NCBI GenBank assembly: GCA_010015745.1
Contig: ML978269.1
Span: 36,457 to 100,456 of the forward strand
DNA length: 64,000 nucleotides
DNA from: Setomelanomma holmii
Taxonomy: Eukaryota > Ascomycota > Dothideomycetes > Pleosporales > Phaeosphaeriaceae
Direction: 5' to 3'
Shown here piece after piece: positions 1 to 11,958 of this stretch. Position numbers and translations under genes: made by a program. How positions within the stretch are numbered: position 1 is the stretch's first letter; each line of letters starts with the position of its first letter. Below the pieces are notes generated by a model. It was given only the letters and a program-made list of their open reading frames with translations, did no database searches and was not told the origin of the DNA.

Positions 1-207
1 GAAGTGTACGTACATCACCAGCAAATCGCTCTGCCTCATCACTTTTAGCATGCTAATGAATCGTCAGCCGAACAAAAGAAGCTCGCCCTGATCGACCGCT
101 TCCAGAACATGAAATCGAAGCAGCGCGACAAGGTTATCGAGCGCCGTCGCAAGAAGGTCACTTCGAAAGAGCGAAGAAACATGCCCGCGGAGCGTCGTGG
201 AGCATGA
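1..207 (+). CDS. RRP36: rRNA processing protein Rrp36, C-terminal end (5' truncated)
   Basis: This is the last exon of a gene that starts before the window. A GTACGT donor at 6 and a TGCTAATGAA branch region before CAG at 65-67 define an intron at 6-67. Joined, the tail reads KSEQKKLALIDRF, then KSKQRDKVIERRRKK and SKERRNMPAERR, ending at TGA 205-207. The basic KVIERRRKK...SKERRNMP tail is the signature of Rrp36, a nucleolar SSU-processome component needed for early pre-18S cleavages. That role is family knowledge. The N-terminal part cannot be seen. Confidence 0.85.
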
Positions 208-833
208 TTGCATTGCCCGCCTTACCCGCCCTACGGCCATGGATAGCATTAGTACTCAGATACCCAATTCAGCAGCCAGCTTTCTGAAACGACAATCACC
301 TCCCAACGTGGTGTGCAGAGAACGCTGAATCGAATGTTTCCCTCAGCTCCTCACATGCATTCCAGGATGTGCTGCATGCCAACGCGGCCCTAAGCAGCAT
401 CCCAACGCCAAATCGACAAATCTTACCCTCCCAAAATGACCGTAAGCGCCAGAATCGCATGGCCGCTGCAGAATCGCATGCACATTGGCGTTCTGATCTT
501 CAAGATCCTTGATGGACGGGCGAACTAGGCGGGGGTGTGCGACGGGAACAGGGGTTACTCCAAGAAATCGAGCCGTCTGCTCATGTCCACTTCGTCAACG
601 CTGATGTCATACCTCATGTCCCAGCCTTCTTCTCCCTGCCTGCTTTTTAGCACGGGGCGGCCACATACATTACTTTGCATCGCAGTCCATCTTCTGTCCG
701 CCACTCTCTCGTTGCTCGATTTTCACGATCGCCCACCCGATTTACCGTTACCGACCGTTTAAAGTTGGCTCACGGGTAGACACGCCGCTTAGTCGCAGTT
801 AGTACCAACGGTCGCACATCACCAATCATCGTC

Positions 834-1879
834 ATGTCAGGCACGCAAGAGAAGCCGCTCCATGAGTAAGTGCTCCAATTATGATGCATCTGAGTTTTGC
901 GACTGCGAAGTCAAGCAGTGCATCATGAAGTTATGAGGTGCATCAACTTACACTATTTGACAGGCTCCTCTCCCGTTCCATGGTAGACATCTATGTCGGC
1001 CCTGAGAACACCCACTGGATCCTCCACGAGAAGCTCCTCTGCCACTACTCGCCCTTCTTCCGACGCATCTTCTACGCCAAGAACAGCAACACCACTTCCT
1101 TTGGTCTACCCGAGGAAGAAGATGCGCCATTCAAGACCTTCGTGGGATGGCTCTACAGCTCGTCGCTGCCCGTGCCCCGCGAAGAAGCTGATCTCGGTCT
1201 GCTCTTCGACCTCTACCTGATGGCCGAGAAGTTTCAGATCCCCAACTTGGTTGCGGACGTGCTGCAGGTTGTGCGCGAATGGTACAAGTACAGCGATAGC
1301 TACCCAGGCCTACGAAGAGTGCAGTATGTATACGCGAACACGGAAGAGGGCAGCCCGATGAGGCACATGCTTGTGCATACTGTTGCGCGCATGATGGTGA
1401 TTGAGAAGGGTATCCCCGCGCACTGGGACAAGGCGTTGCGCAAGAATGGTCAGCTCGCTGTCGACATCATCAAGGCGATCCAGGACTGGCGACTTGACGA
1501 GGAAGTCGTTCCCGATGCGCGCGACGAGCCTGAAGACGCAGAGGACCTCGTCGACGTTGAAGCTGAGACGGAGAAGCTGGATCAGCAGGCCGAAGAGGAC
1601 ATTGAAAACGGCGAAGTTCCTGAAGAGGAGGGCGAAGCTGAGGAAGCGGATCACGAAGACGACTCAGAGGCCACTGTCGTCGACAGCCCGACAAGCGCAA
1701 AGAAGAGCGAAGAATCACAACTGAAGGAGAAGAAGGACGGCAAGAAGGCGACATCAGATCTCAAGGGTAAGGCAAACGATCTACCATCGAAAGATCTATC
1801 GAAAGACTTCCAGAAGTTCAGCCTGCAAGAAGTACCCAACGGCCTCGCGGGAGCAGACTATGGCACACTTCGCGCATAG
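834..1879 (+). CDS. BTB/POZ domain protein with acidic tail
   Basis: There are two exons, 834-865 and 964-1879, giving 315 residues. GTAAGT at 866 and CAG at 961-963 join MSGTQEKPLH to ELLSRSMVDIYVG. Residues from about 15 to 115 form a BTB fold: VDIYVG, then WILHEKLLCHYSPFFRRIF, a pattern used for dimerisation or Cullin-3 binding. Residues from about 190 to 265 are strongly acidic (runs of E and D), followed by a Lys-rich stretch. The family's role, often as a substrate adaptor or in chromatin and transcription, is known in general, but no partner can be named here. No kelch, MATH or zinc-finger partner domain is visible. Confidence 0.85.
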
Positions 1880-3440
1880 ACAGAACTGACGAGTTGTTGG
1901 CTTTGGAGGATTCACATTTGGCTATAATTTGCATGGTCGGCTGCGCAGGTTTGAAGCATCCTCACGATGCACCGGCGTCTTCGGGTTCAGATTCTTTTCT
2001 TCGCCAAAAAGGACTCATGTCTTTACTTTCTTGTTGTTCTAATAGTCTACTACCTATCTACTGTACACCATCGCTACGAATCAATCATCGGCAAGCACCC
2101 CAATCAACACATCACTTAAATTTACTGATGCAAATTCTGACCATGCTCATCTTCGCTCTTCCCACCTCGAACCCGGCCTCTCGAGGTTGCACCATCTTGC
2201 CAACCTCGGCTCACGCAAGTTGTCGAGTCTGACAAACAGGTGCTCGCATGTCTCTTGTGCCTGTGGGACGCAGCACGAGCAGAGATTTGTGACGTTTGCG
2301 TGACGCAACTTGAAAGGCGTCTTACTACGAGCCAAAGCGCGTGGAGCAGTGCGATTGCATCAGTAGTCGCAACAAAGGAGCGTATGGATATAGGTTTCGA
2401 GCGACGTTGTTCTTTGTTTTGTACCTATCCATACGAGATTTACATGCATACGCAACAGTGCGCATTACTCTGGACGATGGAGTCGGACTGGTCAAAAGGC
2501 CCTTGTACACACCAATCACTTACAGAAGACTCAATCTACTCGACCACCATGTCGTACTCCACTCCTGCATCATCACCTCACCTCACCTCACCTCACCTCA
2601 CTCAGACAAGATCAAATGAAGACTCGACACCACACCACCGATTCTGCACGCGCGGCGCAGTACCGCCAATACGCCAACACGCACCCACTCGGAGTTTTTG
2701 ATGCGGTGGTAGGTTGTGTCGCACAGGCAACGTTTTGAGACAATGCTCCGATGCTGTGTTGGGGGATGTGACAGCTTGGGGTGTGGGCGGGACTAGTGGA
2801 TGTGGTTTGCTTTGCGAGGTTCGGTGTGTATGAGGAAGTGCAAGTGCTTACGGGAGAGGGCGAGGCCTGTAAGTATTGTACGTTGTTAGTGATTACACTT
2901 CACTCCGCGACTGTATTTCATTGAAAGAAAAGGCGAGTTGGAGTCATCTCTCCAACCCAAGTATCGTCCCGATGCCTCCCCATCCCCAACGGTCGACCCG
3001 CATACCCGTGCAACCGCTGAAAGAGATCACTTATTGGTACGACCGACGTCTTTGACAAAACGGGCACGCACGGTCTGAAACGGTTTTCGAAGCGTGCTTT
3101 GGGAACATGGGACCGCAGGTGCATGGTCGAAACTGGCGTTGATGTCGTGCAGCGGAGTGGAGCGGAGACGGGGCAGGGGAGAGGGATGGGAGGTTGTACA
3201 GCAGGTTAGACGTTGGCTAGGGAAGGGACTTGGGATTGGCGACTATGCTGGTGCGAGGCAGAACGTGGTGGCGGTGAAGGTGAGTGGTGTTGTAAGTAGT
3301 GCACGCACATGTCATCTGCATTACTTTGCAAGAAAGAGTATAGACATGGAGACTTGGCTATATCATTCGCATCATATAAATGTCCAATCTGCTCAGGAGT
3401 CGAACATTAAATTTTCTTATGACTTTGCCGCCTCACATAT
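1880..3440. other. intergenic stretch without a recognisable gene
   Basis: I see no gene here. Both strands hold only short ORFs without family motifs or splice-compatible neighbours. The only clear structure is the short CCTCA repeat at 2576-2600. The 3' UTR of the BTB gene lies at the left end. Confidence 0.5.
2576..2600. repeat. CCTCA pentanucleotide microsatellite
   Basis: Five perfect tandem copies of CCTCA, followed by a degenerate CTCAG. It is noncoding and short; I see no regulatory meaning. Confidence 0.9.
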
Positions 3441-3605
3441 ATGAACAACTCACCACCGAGTCCAAGTCGATCAACTCACCGCCAAGAGCTCTTTACAGAT
3501 CCAGACATCGCGTTCGCTTCAACTGATCCCAGTTCTAAGGACCCGGCAGCGCTGCAGAATGCGCCAGAAGCACTCAAAAAGGCGCTCGAAATAGATCTGC
3601 AGTAG
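3441..3605 (+). CDS. possible small protein, 54 residues
   Basis: An ATG at 3441 opens 54 codons ending in TAG 3603-3605. The product is Ser/Pro/Asp-rich, starting MNNSPPSPSRSTH and ending in a short amphipathic helix-like segment, EALKKALEIDLQ. The composition looks like protein (balanced, no long low-complexity run), which is why I list it. It shows no domain or signal peptide. It could equally be the last exon of a longer spliced gene, or chance. I do not recognise it. Confidence 0.3.
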   Translation: MNNSPPSPSRSTHRQELFTDPDIAFASTDPSSKDPAALQNAPEALKKALEIDLQ

Positions 3606-5396
3606 ATCAGTTGCTTCTTCGGACATTAGTGGCGAGCAGTGCCCTGGTCCCGGTCACTCGGTTGGATGCAAGAGAGCTAAGACCCCACATGTTCGATATT
3701 GAAAGGGCCATGGTTGTGTTGCCGCTTCCGGTGGGTGCAATTATCCGGATCTCTGGTGGGCTTCGTATACGAGCCGTACCTGATCGACCTACCTATGGAC
3801 TGGGTGTCCGGGAGAATGGAACGTGTTGAGATGTTGGGAGAGGAGAGCCAAGGAAGTTGAAGCGACTGTATGAGGGAGTGTTCTGAAAGGTGTTCGGTCG
3901 GAGTCGACTCGTATCTCGAGAGCAACCCTGTGATAGTCGCGTGGTAGGCACCGGGGTAGAACCGATGTGATCTTCTGTTCTGAGATCAAGGACCCTGTGC
4001 TCATTGTTTCGAACGACGGACGTCCGTAGCTTGCGTGAGGATTCGAGATGATCGTATTTGAAGAAATGAGAAAGCGCTGGAAGGTGTGGATCGTCTTGAC
4101 AGGACGGGAAGATCAAGGTGCATGTCGTCCCGCTCGTGCATGGTAGAGACGTGTTTACTCTGTATAGGCGATGTTTGTGGCAACGGAGATGGACTTCGTT
4201 TCAAGGCAGAAGTCCTGTGACCAGATGTGCGTGCTGCGCGGTGTTTTATAGGTGCTGACTCGAGACGGTGGAGTGTCAATCTATCTCATGCTATGCTTGT
4301 CTATTCTTACTCATGTTCGCAGCTGCTGCACGGGAGAATTCAGCGTGGCTGGCATGTGAGAGTCAGATCGGACAGGCTTCCATGTGACATGATGTACGCA
4401 GACAGGGTGAAGGCTGCAGCACAGCGATGACAGCCGGATGAATGCTGCAGGGCCAGCCAGCCGAACCGTTCCTCAGCGGAGAGTTCAGACAATGCCAGCA
4501 GAAGCTTCAGCACGACGCCGTTCAACTATGCCGCGAATGCGCCTTGCGTGCGCTGTGCTGGATGCGCGCTGAAACGGCAGTCCATGAACGGCGTCCCTGG
4601 GCAATTAGTGGTGGTGGGCGGTCGAGGAGGAGTTCGGGGCGTGTCAGCCGAAAGGGGAGCCCTTGCCGCTTCGGGCGTGATCAAACCCGATGAAACAGCT
4701 GGAAACGCTCGTTTAGTGGCCCCCGGCAGGGCTCAGCGAAGGGCGCGGTGATTGGGCGGGCGAAGTATTGGATGGCACAGCGTCAAATCAGGGCCCGCGA
4801 TGCCAGCAGCTGAGAGCTGAGGGCAGACCGCGGCGCGGCGAGGTGTTGGTCGACTGCGCATGACGGCGGCTGCGCGCTGGTGAGTGGCCGGCGTGTCTGC
4901 GGTGGAGCGGCGGCGGTGGAGCTGCTTGGGCGCGGGTTGCTGAGGGCTGCTCGCGACAGGCAAGGCCGGCCATGCGAAACAATGGTTGGAGTGGCGTCTC
5001 TTCCTCTAAGACTGGTCGCCAACACTAACAAAGCACCCATGTTGCATGCCTGCCGTTCCGCGCCAGACTGAACATGCCTCTGCCCTCTCCGCTGAGTCCG
5101 TGCGAGGGTAAGAAATACCCCAGGCCCGTCGTGCGCGCTGCTGCTCACTCACCACTCTGCAACCTCTCCTACACGCGGTAATAAGTTAATAACACGCAAT
5201 TCCTCGCTGCACTGCATTGTGCGCCGTCCCCTCTGCTGGCTCCTGCGCGCCGCCTCTGCAGCACCAGCCTCTGATCGTCTCTGGCTGCGGCATCCTTCGA
5301 CACGTAGTGTAGCGGACTCTGCCCAAGAGCCCTGCGACACTCCTACAATCTATCTGCCCCTCTCACCAAACCCGCTGCTGCTTCAGAGACGCGACC
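3606..5396. other. intergenic and 5' leader of the next gene
   Basis: No recognisable gene. From about 4440 to 5390 the DNA is GC-rich with overlapping open frames on both strands, which is expected from composition alone. The last few hundred bases should hold the promoter and 5' UTR of the gene starting at 5397. Confidence 0.45.
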
Positions 5397-6873
5397 ATGA
5401 CCACCGCCGTCGCCAATCCCAGCATCCCTGCCCACCATGCGGCACCGCCCTTCGCAGACGGCGTCGGCTCTGGCAGGACTTATGCCAGCATTGCGCCCGC
5501 CTCTACCTCGTCTCCCCACGCTGTCACGCCCTCCCGCTCGAGCAAACTGCCCCATGATGCTTCACCTACCGCCCCCAGCAGTGATGCCGCAGCACTCCGA
5601 GCGGACGGCAAGCGCTCACCTCTTTCGTACGTCGTTCAGTCTATCCTCTCGTTCCTCTACTTCGTCCTGCCGCCCTCCCAGCGCAGGCTCTCCCACCTCC
5701 ACCTCCATGTCTCCGCCCGCACGAGCGAACATGTCTAACCGCCCCTCGTCCAGCAGGTCCCGCGGCCCGGCTCCCAAGATCGTCGTCAAGAAAGAGCCCA
5801 ACTCGCCCGACATGCCCACCACCCGGCACCGCCCGCAGCGCTTGAACCTCACCAACCACAACATTGTACACTCCTCGGGCGCTCTCACTGCACGCCCGTC
5901 TGGACAGGGCAGCGCGAATCTCATGGATATGGGGCTTGCCTGCCTGTCGCCGGGCTTCCACACCCAGGACCCCACTATGCGCGAGCAGCTTCAACGCAGC
6001 CTGGACGTACGAGAGCGACAGCGGCAGATCATCGAGGCGCGCCAGAAGCACGGCGGCAAGGGCGCAGCACCCGAGGACGACGCCCCTCGACACGGAGAGA
6101 ATGGTGCCTTTGGACGGCCCATCAAGACCCCGCAGACGTCACGCAGGAAAGGGCCTCCTCCAGGTCTCTCCATTGCACCGCCCACCGCCCAGCAGTTTGC
6201 CCACGACCGTGTAATCCAGTCAGCGCCCATCAACCAGACATTCACCGGTCTCCGCGGCAATGCACCGCCGTCACGACAGCTGGCCAACGGCCCGTCCAAC
6301 CTGTCGCAAACCTCGCACATCCACCACATACCCGCCCAGCAAACGAACAACCGTCTGCCACCAATCTCAGATGTCTTCCCAGAGCCCCTCGGGACAGCGC
6401 GGCACCCGTACCACAACAGCAGTCCTGGCCACTCGTCGCACTCGAATGTGCAGCCACCCATGCCCTCGCCCGGATTCCCGCCCCATCACCAACAAGGCCC
6501 GCCGCCTACATCCCGGCCCCGCGAGTACAAGTCTGCCGAGGAGGCAGTGCAGTCGTTGTCTGGTGGCCGTGAGGATCTCCTGCCTCGTCTTGTCCACTAC
6601 GGCGGCCACCAACCACCCACACCACCTTCGCCCATGCCAAACAAGGCGGGCTCATCAGCCTACCCACCACACGCGGACCTTCACCGCAGTGGCAGCACAA
6701 GGAGACGTGGTCGCGACGAGTACGAACAGGACAACGGCACCCCCCCACTTGGCCGACAAGCGCCGCGCATAGGACCATTCGGAGCCGGCCGTGACTCGCC
6801 AGAGACGCAGCAGAAGAAGAAAGATGAGTTCATCGGACTCTGTGCAAGAGCTTGGGACCTTTTTCACTCGTGA
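5397..6873 (+). CDS. conserved disordered protein of unknown function
   Basis: There are two exons, 5397-5626 and 5682-6873, giving 473 residues. The intron is placed by GTACGT at 5627 and the AG at 5680-5681; this is the only acceptor nearby that joins the two frames (RSPLS to AGSPTS). The protein is mostly low-complexity Pro/Ser/Gln with a basic segment (RPSSSRSRGPAPKIVVKKEP). The best-ordered islands are DPTMREQLQRSLDVRERQRQIIEARQK (helical, positions about 170-200), a RRKGPPPGLSIAPP-type motif, and the C-terminal KKKDEFIGLCARAWDLFHS helix. Those short islands look like conserved interaction motifs. I do not know the function and see no enzyme domain. Confidence 0.75.
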
Positions 6874-8737
6874 TACTCGGCCTCGGCCTCCTTCGGTATT
6901 CCTTGTGGCGGCAATCTGATTTCGTTCCATTTACGGCGCAACATGGAGTAAGGGACATGTCCATGTGACAACACCTTCGCTTGACCTTTTCTGTTTCATC
7001 TTGCTGCGCCAGCTTTCGAGAGCCAGTTATTACTACCCCTTGTCGGACTATCTTCGAGCACGCGCATCGTTGTCTTCTGTAAAAGCGCACGCTGCTGTCT
7101 AATACGGGCACGCATTACCATGTTTTTTTTTCTTTCGCACATACCACCCCCAAATTCTCCATGTTTCGAAATTACCATTCAATTTCTATTGTTCACATCG
7201 CGAGATGATAGGGATCTGGGGAATGCAGGGAGGACGTTATTGATGCTGCCATGTCCGTTTGGAAGATTCTTGGTTTTCTGGGTCACCTGAAACATGCCTT
7301 GTCTCATGACCGCAATACTTTCTGCGGCAGTGTTGAGTCACAGCCTCATCAACTTTTTTTTATGGGGCGTACGCGTTCTTGGGGGGGATACTTTGGCACA
7401 GTGGTGGAGGAGATACCTATTGCAGCTTTTGGTGGGGCGAAGGGAAGGCAAGAGTAACAGAGTCGGAGCGGCAATATCTCCGGTATGCGCAAGTCAAGTA
7501 CGCACACGCATGTACGTGAGACAATGACGACGCAAATGCCGTCCATCCAGCTCACAGGCTCTGAAATGAAAAAGACGTTCAAAACATCAAACACTCCTGA
7601 ACTGTGATCTACAAACACAACAGTGCCAATCCGTCGATCTGTGCCATGTCAAACACCTAACATGACTGGTCCATCCTTCGGGAGTCCAGCCGAACAAACC
7701 AGAACAGTGCAGCAATCAAGTCACACGAGCTTCCCTTCCACGTCCGCAAAAACCTTCGCAGATGCGGAAATTCATCTACACGGTGCACTGCAAATTCCCA
7801 TGATCGACGGCCGGGATGCGGACTGTGCATTTTGAAACATGAAACGTGGTGCACGCTCGGACCCGTGGCCGTTATGGTGAAACGTACCAGCCATAGCGCG
7901 AAGGAAGGGTCCGTCTATCCTGGGGGAAAATTTCCAGGAGCATCAAGTGCACTTTGAGCTCGGTTTGCGAAGCTTGCTAGATAAATTGAGGGAACATGTC
8001 ACATGTTCATGAGAATGTTTCGAGCAAGGGAAACGAGGCTGGGGTTGACATGAGTATGGCTGGGTCCCTTGTTACTGTAGGTTTTGTGTTTGTGGAGATG
8101 AAAGGGTCTGGATATACGTGCCGAGAAACGGAAGAAGATGCACCGAGACAGGGCAGGAAATCTTGCATTCTCAGTAGCTCATGGATGAAAGAATGTGCGA
8201 GGCTGGAAGCGAACCGCTCTGGCACTGGGATTACCGTTGAAACGGAGGTGTCGCTTCGGAGACAAAGTGAGGGGGCAGGGATGTTTCTGTGGACGTAATT
8301 GCGATGTTGACTCGGTGACATATCCATAGATGGAATGACATTCGAAGTGACAGTGGGTGCGCGAAGCGACCGTTTGAATCTAGGATCACGTTGATGGGCG
8401 GATCGGTTCGAGGGGAAAGCTCGTACTAGACAGATTAGTAGGGTGTTTGATGTAGATATCGACGTATGCCTCGCTACCTGCAAAAGGATGCAGGAGGTTG
8501 CTTCAAGCAAAATGTGTGATACCGGCATTGCCATAGAGAAACAAGCTCATGATTGAAAGCAACATCGCCATATCGTTCTCACCATGCTTGTACTAATATA
8601 TTGCGCGCTAAATGGTAACAGTCTTCGCAGCTAATTGGAATTGGAAGCATCCGGTCCTCAGATTCCACCTCCTGCGCTTGCTAGTGAAGGCAGCTTGCGA
8701 TGATGGCGGGCTCGTTCCGCCTGTCTGCTCTGAGTGC
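6874..8737. other. intergenic stretch without a recognisable gene
   Basis: Contains the 3' UTR of the preceding gene and several poly-T/poly-G tracts near 7120 and 7350-7390. The short ORFs on both strands have no recognisable motif. Confidence 0.45.
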
Positions 8738-9004
8738 TCATCCGTTTCCATTCTCTTGCTTACAGATCGTCCCTTCCTCCTCAGTACACTTCACCGCATC
8801 CTTGTCGGCGTTACCGTTCTTGATTAAGATTTTCAAGCAAGAGAACTCGTTTGGAACTGCAGGGATTGGTTTGCTCATTTTTATCTGCTTCAAAGCGGGC
8901 TCCTCGCCGCCTGCCTCCATTGGGTTTTCATCAATCTCGTCCTCCTCCTTCACCTCCTGCTTTATTGTCGCGTCTTCGAGGAAGGGGGGCCTCAGGCCTG
9001 TTTT
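8738..9004 (-). CDS. possible last exon of an unidentified acidic protein
   Basis: An open minus-strand frame of about 88 codons ends at 8738. It is rich in Glu, Asp and Lys (IKQEVKEEDEIDENP, then ALKQIKMSKPIP). It has no ATG upstream; the frame is closed by a stop at 9005-9007 right beside a possible acceptor (AAACAG). It therefore reads best as a terminal exon, but I could not find a preceding exon. It may also be a relic belonging to the damaged region to the right. The family is not recognised. Confidence 0.25.
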   Translation of the reverse strand, partial: KTGLRPPFLEDATIKQEVKEEDEIDENPMEAGGEEPALKQIKMSKPIPAVPNEFSCLKILIKNGNADKDAVKCTEEEGTICKQENGNG

Positions 9005-9184
9005 CTAGGTTGTTTTCTTTTCGCGTGGTGCCAAGAGCGCTGAGGTCCTGGTAGAAGATGCGTTGTTTGCTTCACGCATGTTCTGACGAGTATCGATCTT
9101 GGCTTGACTTGAGGTAGCCTGAAGAGATCTTGATGCTAGCTGGCGAGGAGTTGTTGAAGTCTTGTCACTATCACACTTGTTCAG

Positions 9185-9869
9185 TCATTCACCCAACAAG
9201 GCAAGCTGGACGCCTTCCACGACTTTCTGCATGACCTCATCTGGGCGGTAGTCAGCAAAGCGCTCGAGTGGACCAAGTTCCGCAGCCACTTGTTGCTTGA
9301 CATCGACTTCAAAAGCCTTGATCAAAGAGTATGAAGGCGCACAATTGACCGCAGCACGCTCCATCTATATGAGATCGGAAAGGCGAGCTTAGAGATGTGA
9401 GCATGTTACGACAAAGAGAGGAATAGAAGTCGTAGTACTTATCGTTAGCTCCTGCCATCGCCATCGGATCCACATGTGTGGCGAACTTCGCAGAACTTCA
9501 AGCGCAATCGTTGAGCGGAAATCTCTCGCGTACCGAGTAGGCGGACAAGATAGGCTCCCTACAAAGGTTGTGGTACGAAGTCAGTGTATGTCTCACATGC
9601 ATTTAGTACATTTGTAACAGACCTTGTGGGCGGGTGAGTTTATCGACGGCGCTTGTCCAAAACTCAGTCTCGGGGATGTCGTCCAGTTTCTCCCTGATAT
9701 GTGATGTTGAATCCTTGAAGCTTACACATTCATCGCGAAAATTCCCAAGAAGTGGGAGAGCGGCCGTGACTCGGTTTCGTATGAGGTCAGCCATGAGCGT
9801 GTAGGTTACACGAAAGTCTCGCGCGCCATGCGAAACGGGCTCAATGGAAAAGTGAAGCTGGTTCGCCAT
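9185..9869 (-). pseudogene. unidentified multi-exon gene remnant
   Basis: Three coding-looking blocks lie in order on the minus strand. Block 1 (9869-9623) starts with ATG and MANQLHFSIEPVSHGARDF. It joins through a GT...TAG intron to block 2 (9558-9439), whose frame carries ALEVLRSSPHMWIRWRWQEL. Block 3 (9364-9185) reads AAVNCAPSYSLIKAF to VVEGVQLALLGE and a stop. Blocks 1 and 2 join in frame. Block 2 to block 3 does not: the available GTACTA donor leaves one extra base and leads to an early stop. The gene is therefore either damaged or uses a splice I cannot see. I do not recognise the family. Confidence 0.35.
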
Positions 9870-10279
9870 TGTGATGCTGCTCGGTGGATCGCGAGGTGTT
9901 AGAAGAGCTAAGGTCGAAGAGCTAAAGTCAACGTTCAGCAGATTGAGGTGGCGAAATCTGCTCGAGACGGCAGGAACGAACCATCACCCCAAATCGTACC
10001 TGCGCTTGCAGCAACGACGTGGGGCCAGAGCCCAAACCTTTTCATCCTGATGCAACATCGAACCGACTCGGCTGGTCACGGGCATCATATAGTTGCCTCA
10101 ACTTCGGAATTCCTCGTACTGAGCCATTCTACTGGGGACCAGCACCCATCCCGATTCATGTTTGCGGCCGGACATGCCACTGAAGGTTTCCTTAGCATAG
10201 ATCCTGAATATACTTCCACTCGATCTCGTCACAAGTTTTGCTTCGTAAACTGCTCTTTCCACAGCGGCTGAGTCTATGT

Positions 10280-11754
10280 TCATCGAGCCCATGCAGTCGT
10301 CGAATGCCTCTTCTCATAATTCGGAACGCTGTCGGAACGCAAATAATTACATAGCTCTTCGTTGTCTGTCAACAGGGTTTGCGACTTGAGCGACTTTGAC
10401 CCTCTGTGCTTTGCGTAAGACCACCATGCTGGCTTTAAGTCGCACCTAGCGCCATGCTCAACCAACATTTGTACTATATCAAGTCGACCGCGGTGAATAG
10501 CTAACGCAAGGACAGCATTGTGCATCGCGTTCGGATTCGCTCCACGATTCAGCAACAAGAGTAGGATTTTCTCGTTGCCACCTTTTACAGCTTGCAGAAG
10601 TGCATTCTCCAGATGGCGGATGTTAGTCGACCTGGGTGTGTGAGACTCGACCTGTAACGACGGGTTTTCTGCATTCATATCGGAATTTGAAACAATTCGA
10701 CTTGATGATGGCTGGGCTTGCTGGAGTAACAATCCGTGATCCAACAGCCAAGCTACTACGTCGGCCCGCTGCGGACTGCGACCCGCGATGTCGGTCAGAA
10801 CGCAATCCATGTCAGGCTTCATGACCTCAAAGAAGTGCTCTGTGGTGGAAAGAGACTCGCACAAGCCGAACAACTGAAAGCAAAAGTCTGGTAGAGGGCT
10901 ATACAACATCCCCATGACTAGGTCTTCAAGCACAACAATTGCGTCAGCGGCGAGGTCGACCGTGCCCCATCCGGAATTCAAGATGTACTCCACAAGGTCG
11001 AGATGGCCTGCACATATTGCCGGACCAAGGGCTTGAGCTCTCATGCCTTTTCGTGGAAGTCGATTATCGGTGAAAAGCATCTCCAGTATATCCGCTCTTG
11101 CGAATCGGGCAGCTAGCTCGATAGGATCCGGCCACAATGCGATGGCCTTCTCTGGACAGCGGCCGAACACAGCGAAAAAGTCTGGGCAGTCTTTCAGGCT
11201 CTGTGAAACTTCCACACGGTCGTTGATGATGGCTGCTTGAAGCAAATGCCTCGTCTCACTCCAGGGTCGTGATACTGGAGGCTTTTCGGAGGCAAGGATT
11301 CGATAAGGCTGAAAGCATAGTACGTGAACATATTCTCGCAACTTGCTCGGCTTCTTATCGCCGGTCTCTTTGCAGAGGCGTACTGCGACATCGCGCACAG
11401 TCTGTTCGGGCGGAAAACGGTTTTCTGTTCAAGAAAATCTTATGGGTGAGATATTGCTGCCAGAAGTCCTTGTACTCGGGGCTTCCATCAGCCTTTATCT
11501 TTCCTTGCTTGATATGTTCAGTAAGGACGTCTGAGTCATACAAGGCGTTCGCGATATTTTGAGCAAAGAACCCTATCATTGATTCAGCAGTAATCCATAA
11601 GCTCTCTGACAAGCCTGCAAGCTTTTGCGGGGAGGTTGATGGCTGCCTTACGATTCACGAGTCGCAGACGTAACGCCTGCTGGAGCTCACGGAGACTGAC
11701 CGTGTGCACGAGCAACTCTTGCATCAGCTCCGTGGGGAGATCTTGGAGGCTCAT
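10280..11754 (-). pseudogene. F-box/ankyrin-repeat protein with a frameshift
   Basis: Exon 1 (11754-11652) encodes an F-box-like start, MSLQDLPTELMQELLVHTV...LRLVN. It is spliced through GTAAGG to an ATAG acceptor, so that exon 2 begins at 11572 with RFFAQNIANALYDSDVL. Downstream, about 370 codons contain ankyrin units such as HLENALLQAVKGGNEKILLLLLNRGANPN and AIHRGRLDIVQMLVEHGARCD. Fungal F-box/ankyrin proteins normally recruit targets to SCF ubiquitin ligase. Exon 2 and the ankyrin part lie in different frames. No intron of the required length (one more than a multiple of three) is available between about 11420 and 11480, and the protein sense continues across the shift (FLNRKPF to PEQTVRDVAVRLC). 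I read this as a one-base indel near 11400-11420. Confidence 0.7.
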
Positions 11755-11958
11755 TTTGCTGCTAAAATGTACCTGTCGATGCTAAGCTGTAGGAGGGCCG
11801 GTAGATGCTGTGAGAAGAAAACTCGCAGGCCGCTCATCGCTGCTAGCCAGATTAGGCAAGGCCAAATGGGCAGTGCTCTCCTGCGTTCCCACCTACAAGC
11901 CGCAGCGCTACCATGTGTCCAAGAGTGGTAATCGATACTGCATTCTCGTCTCAAGTCG

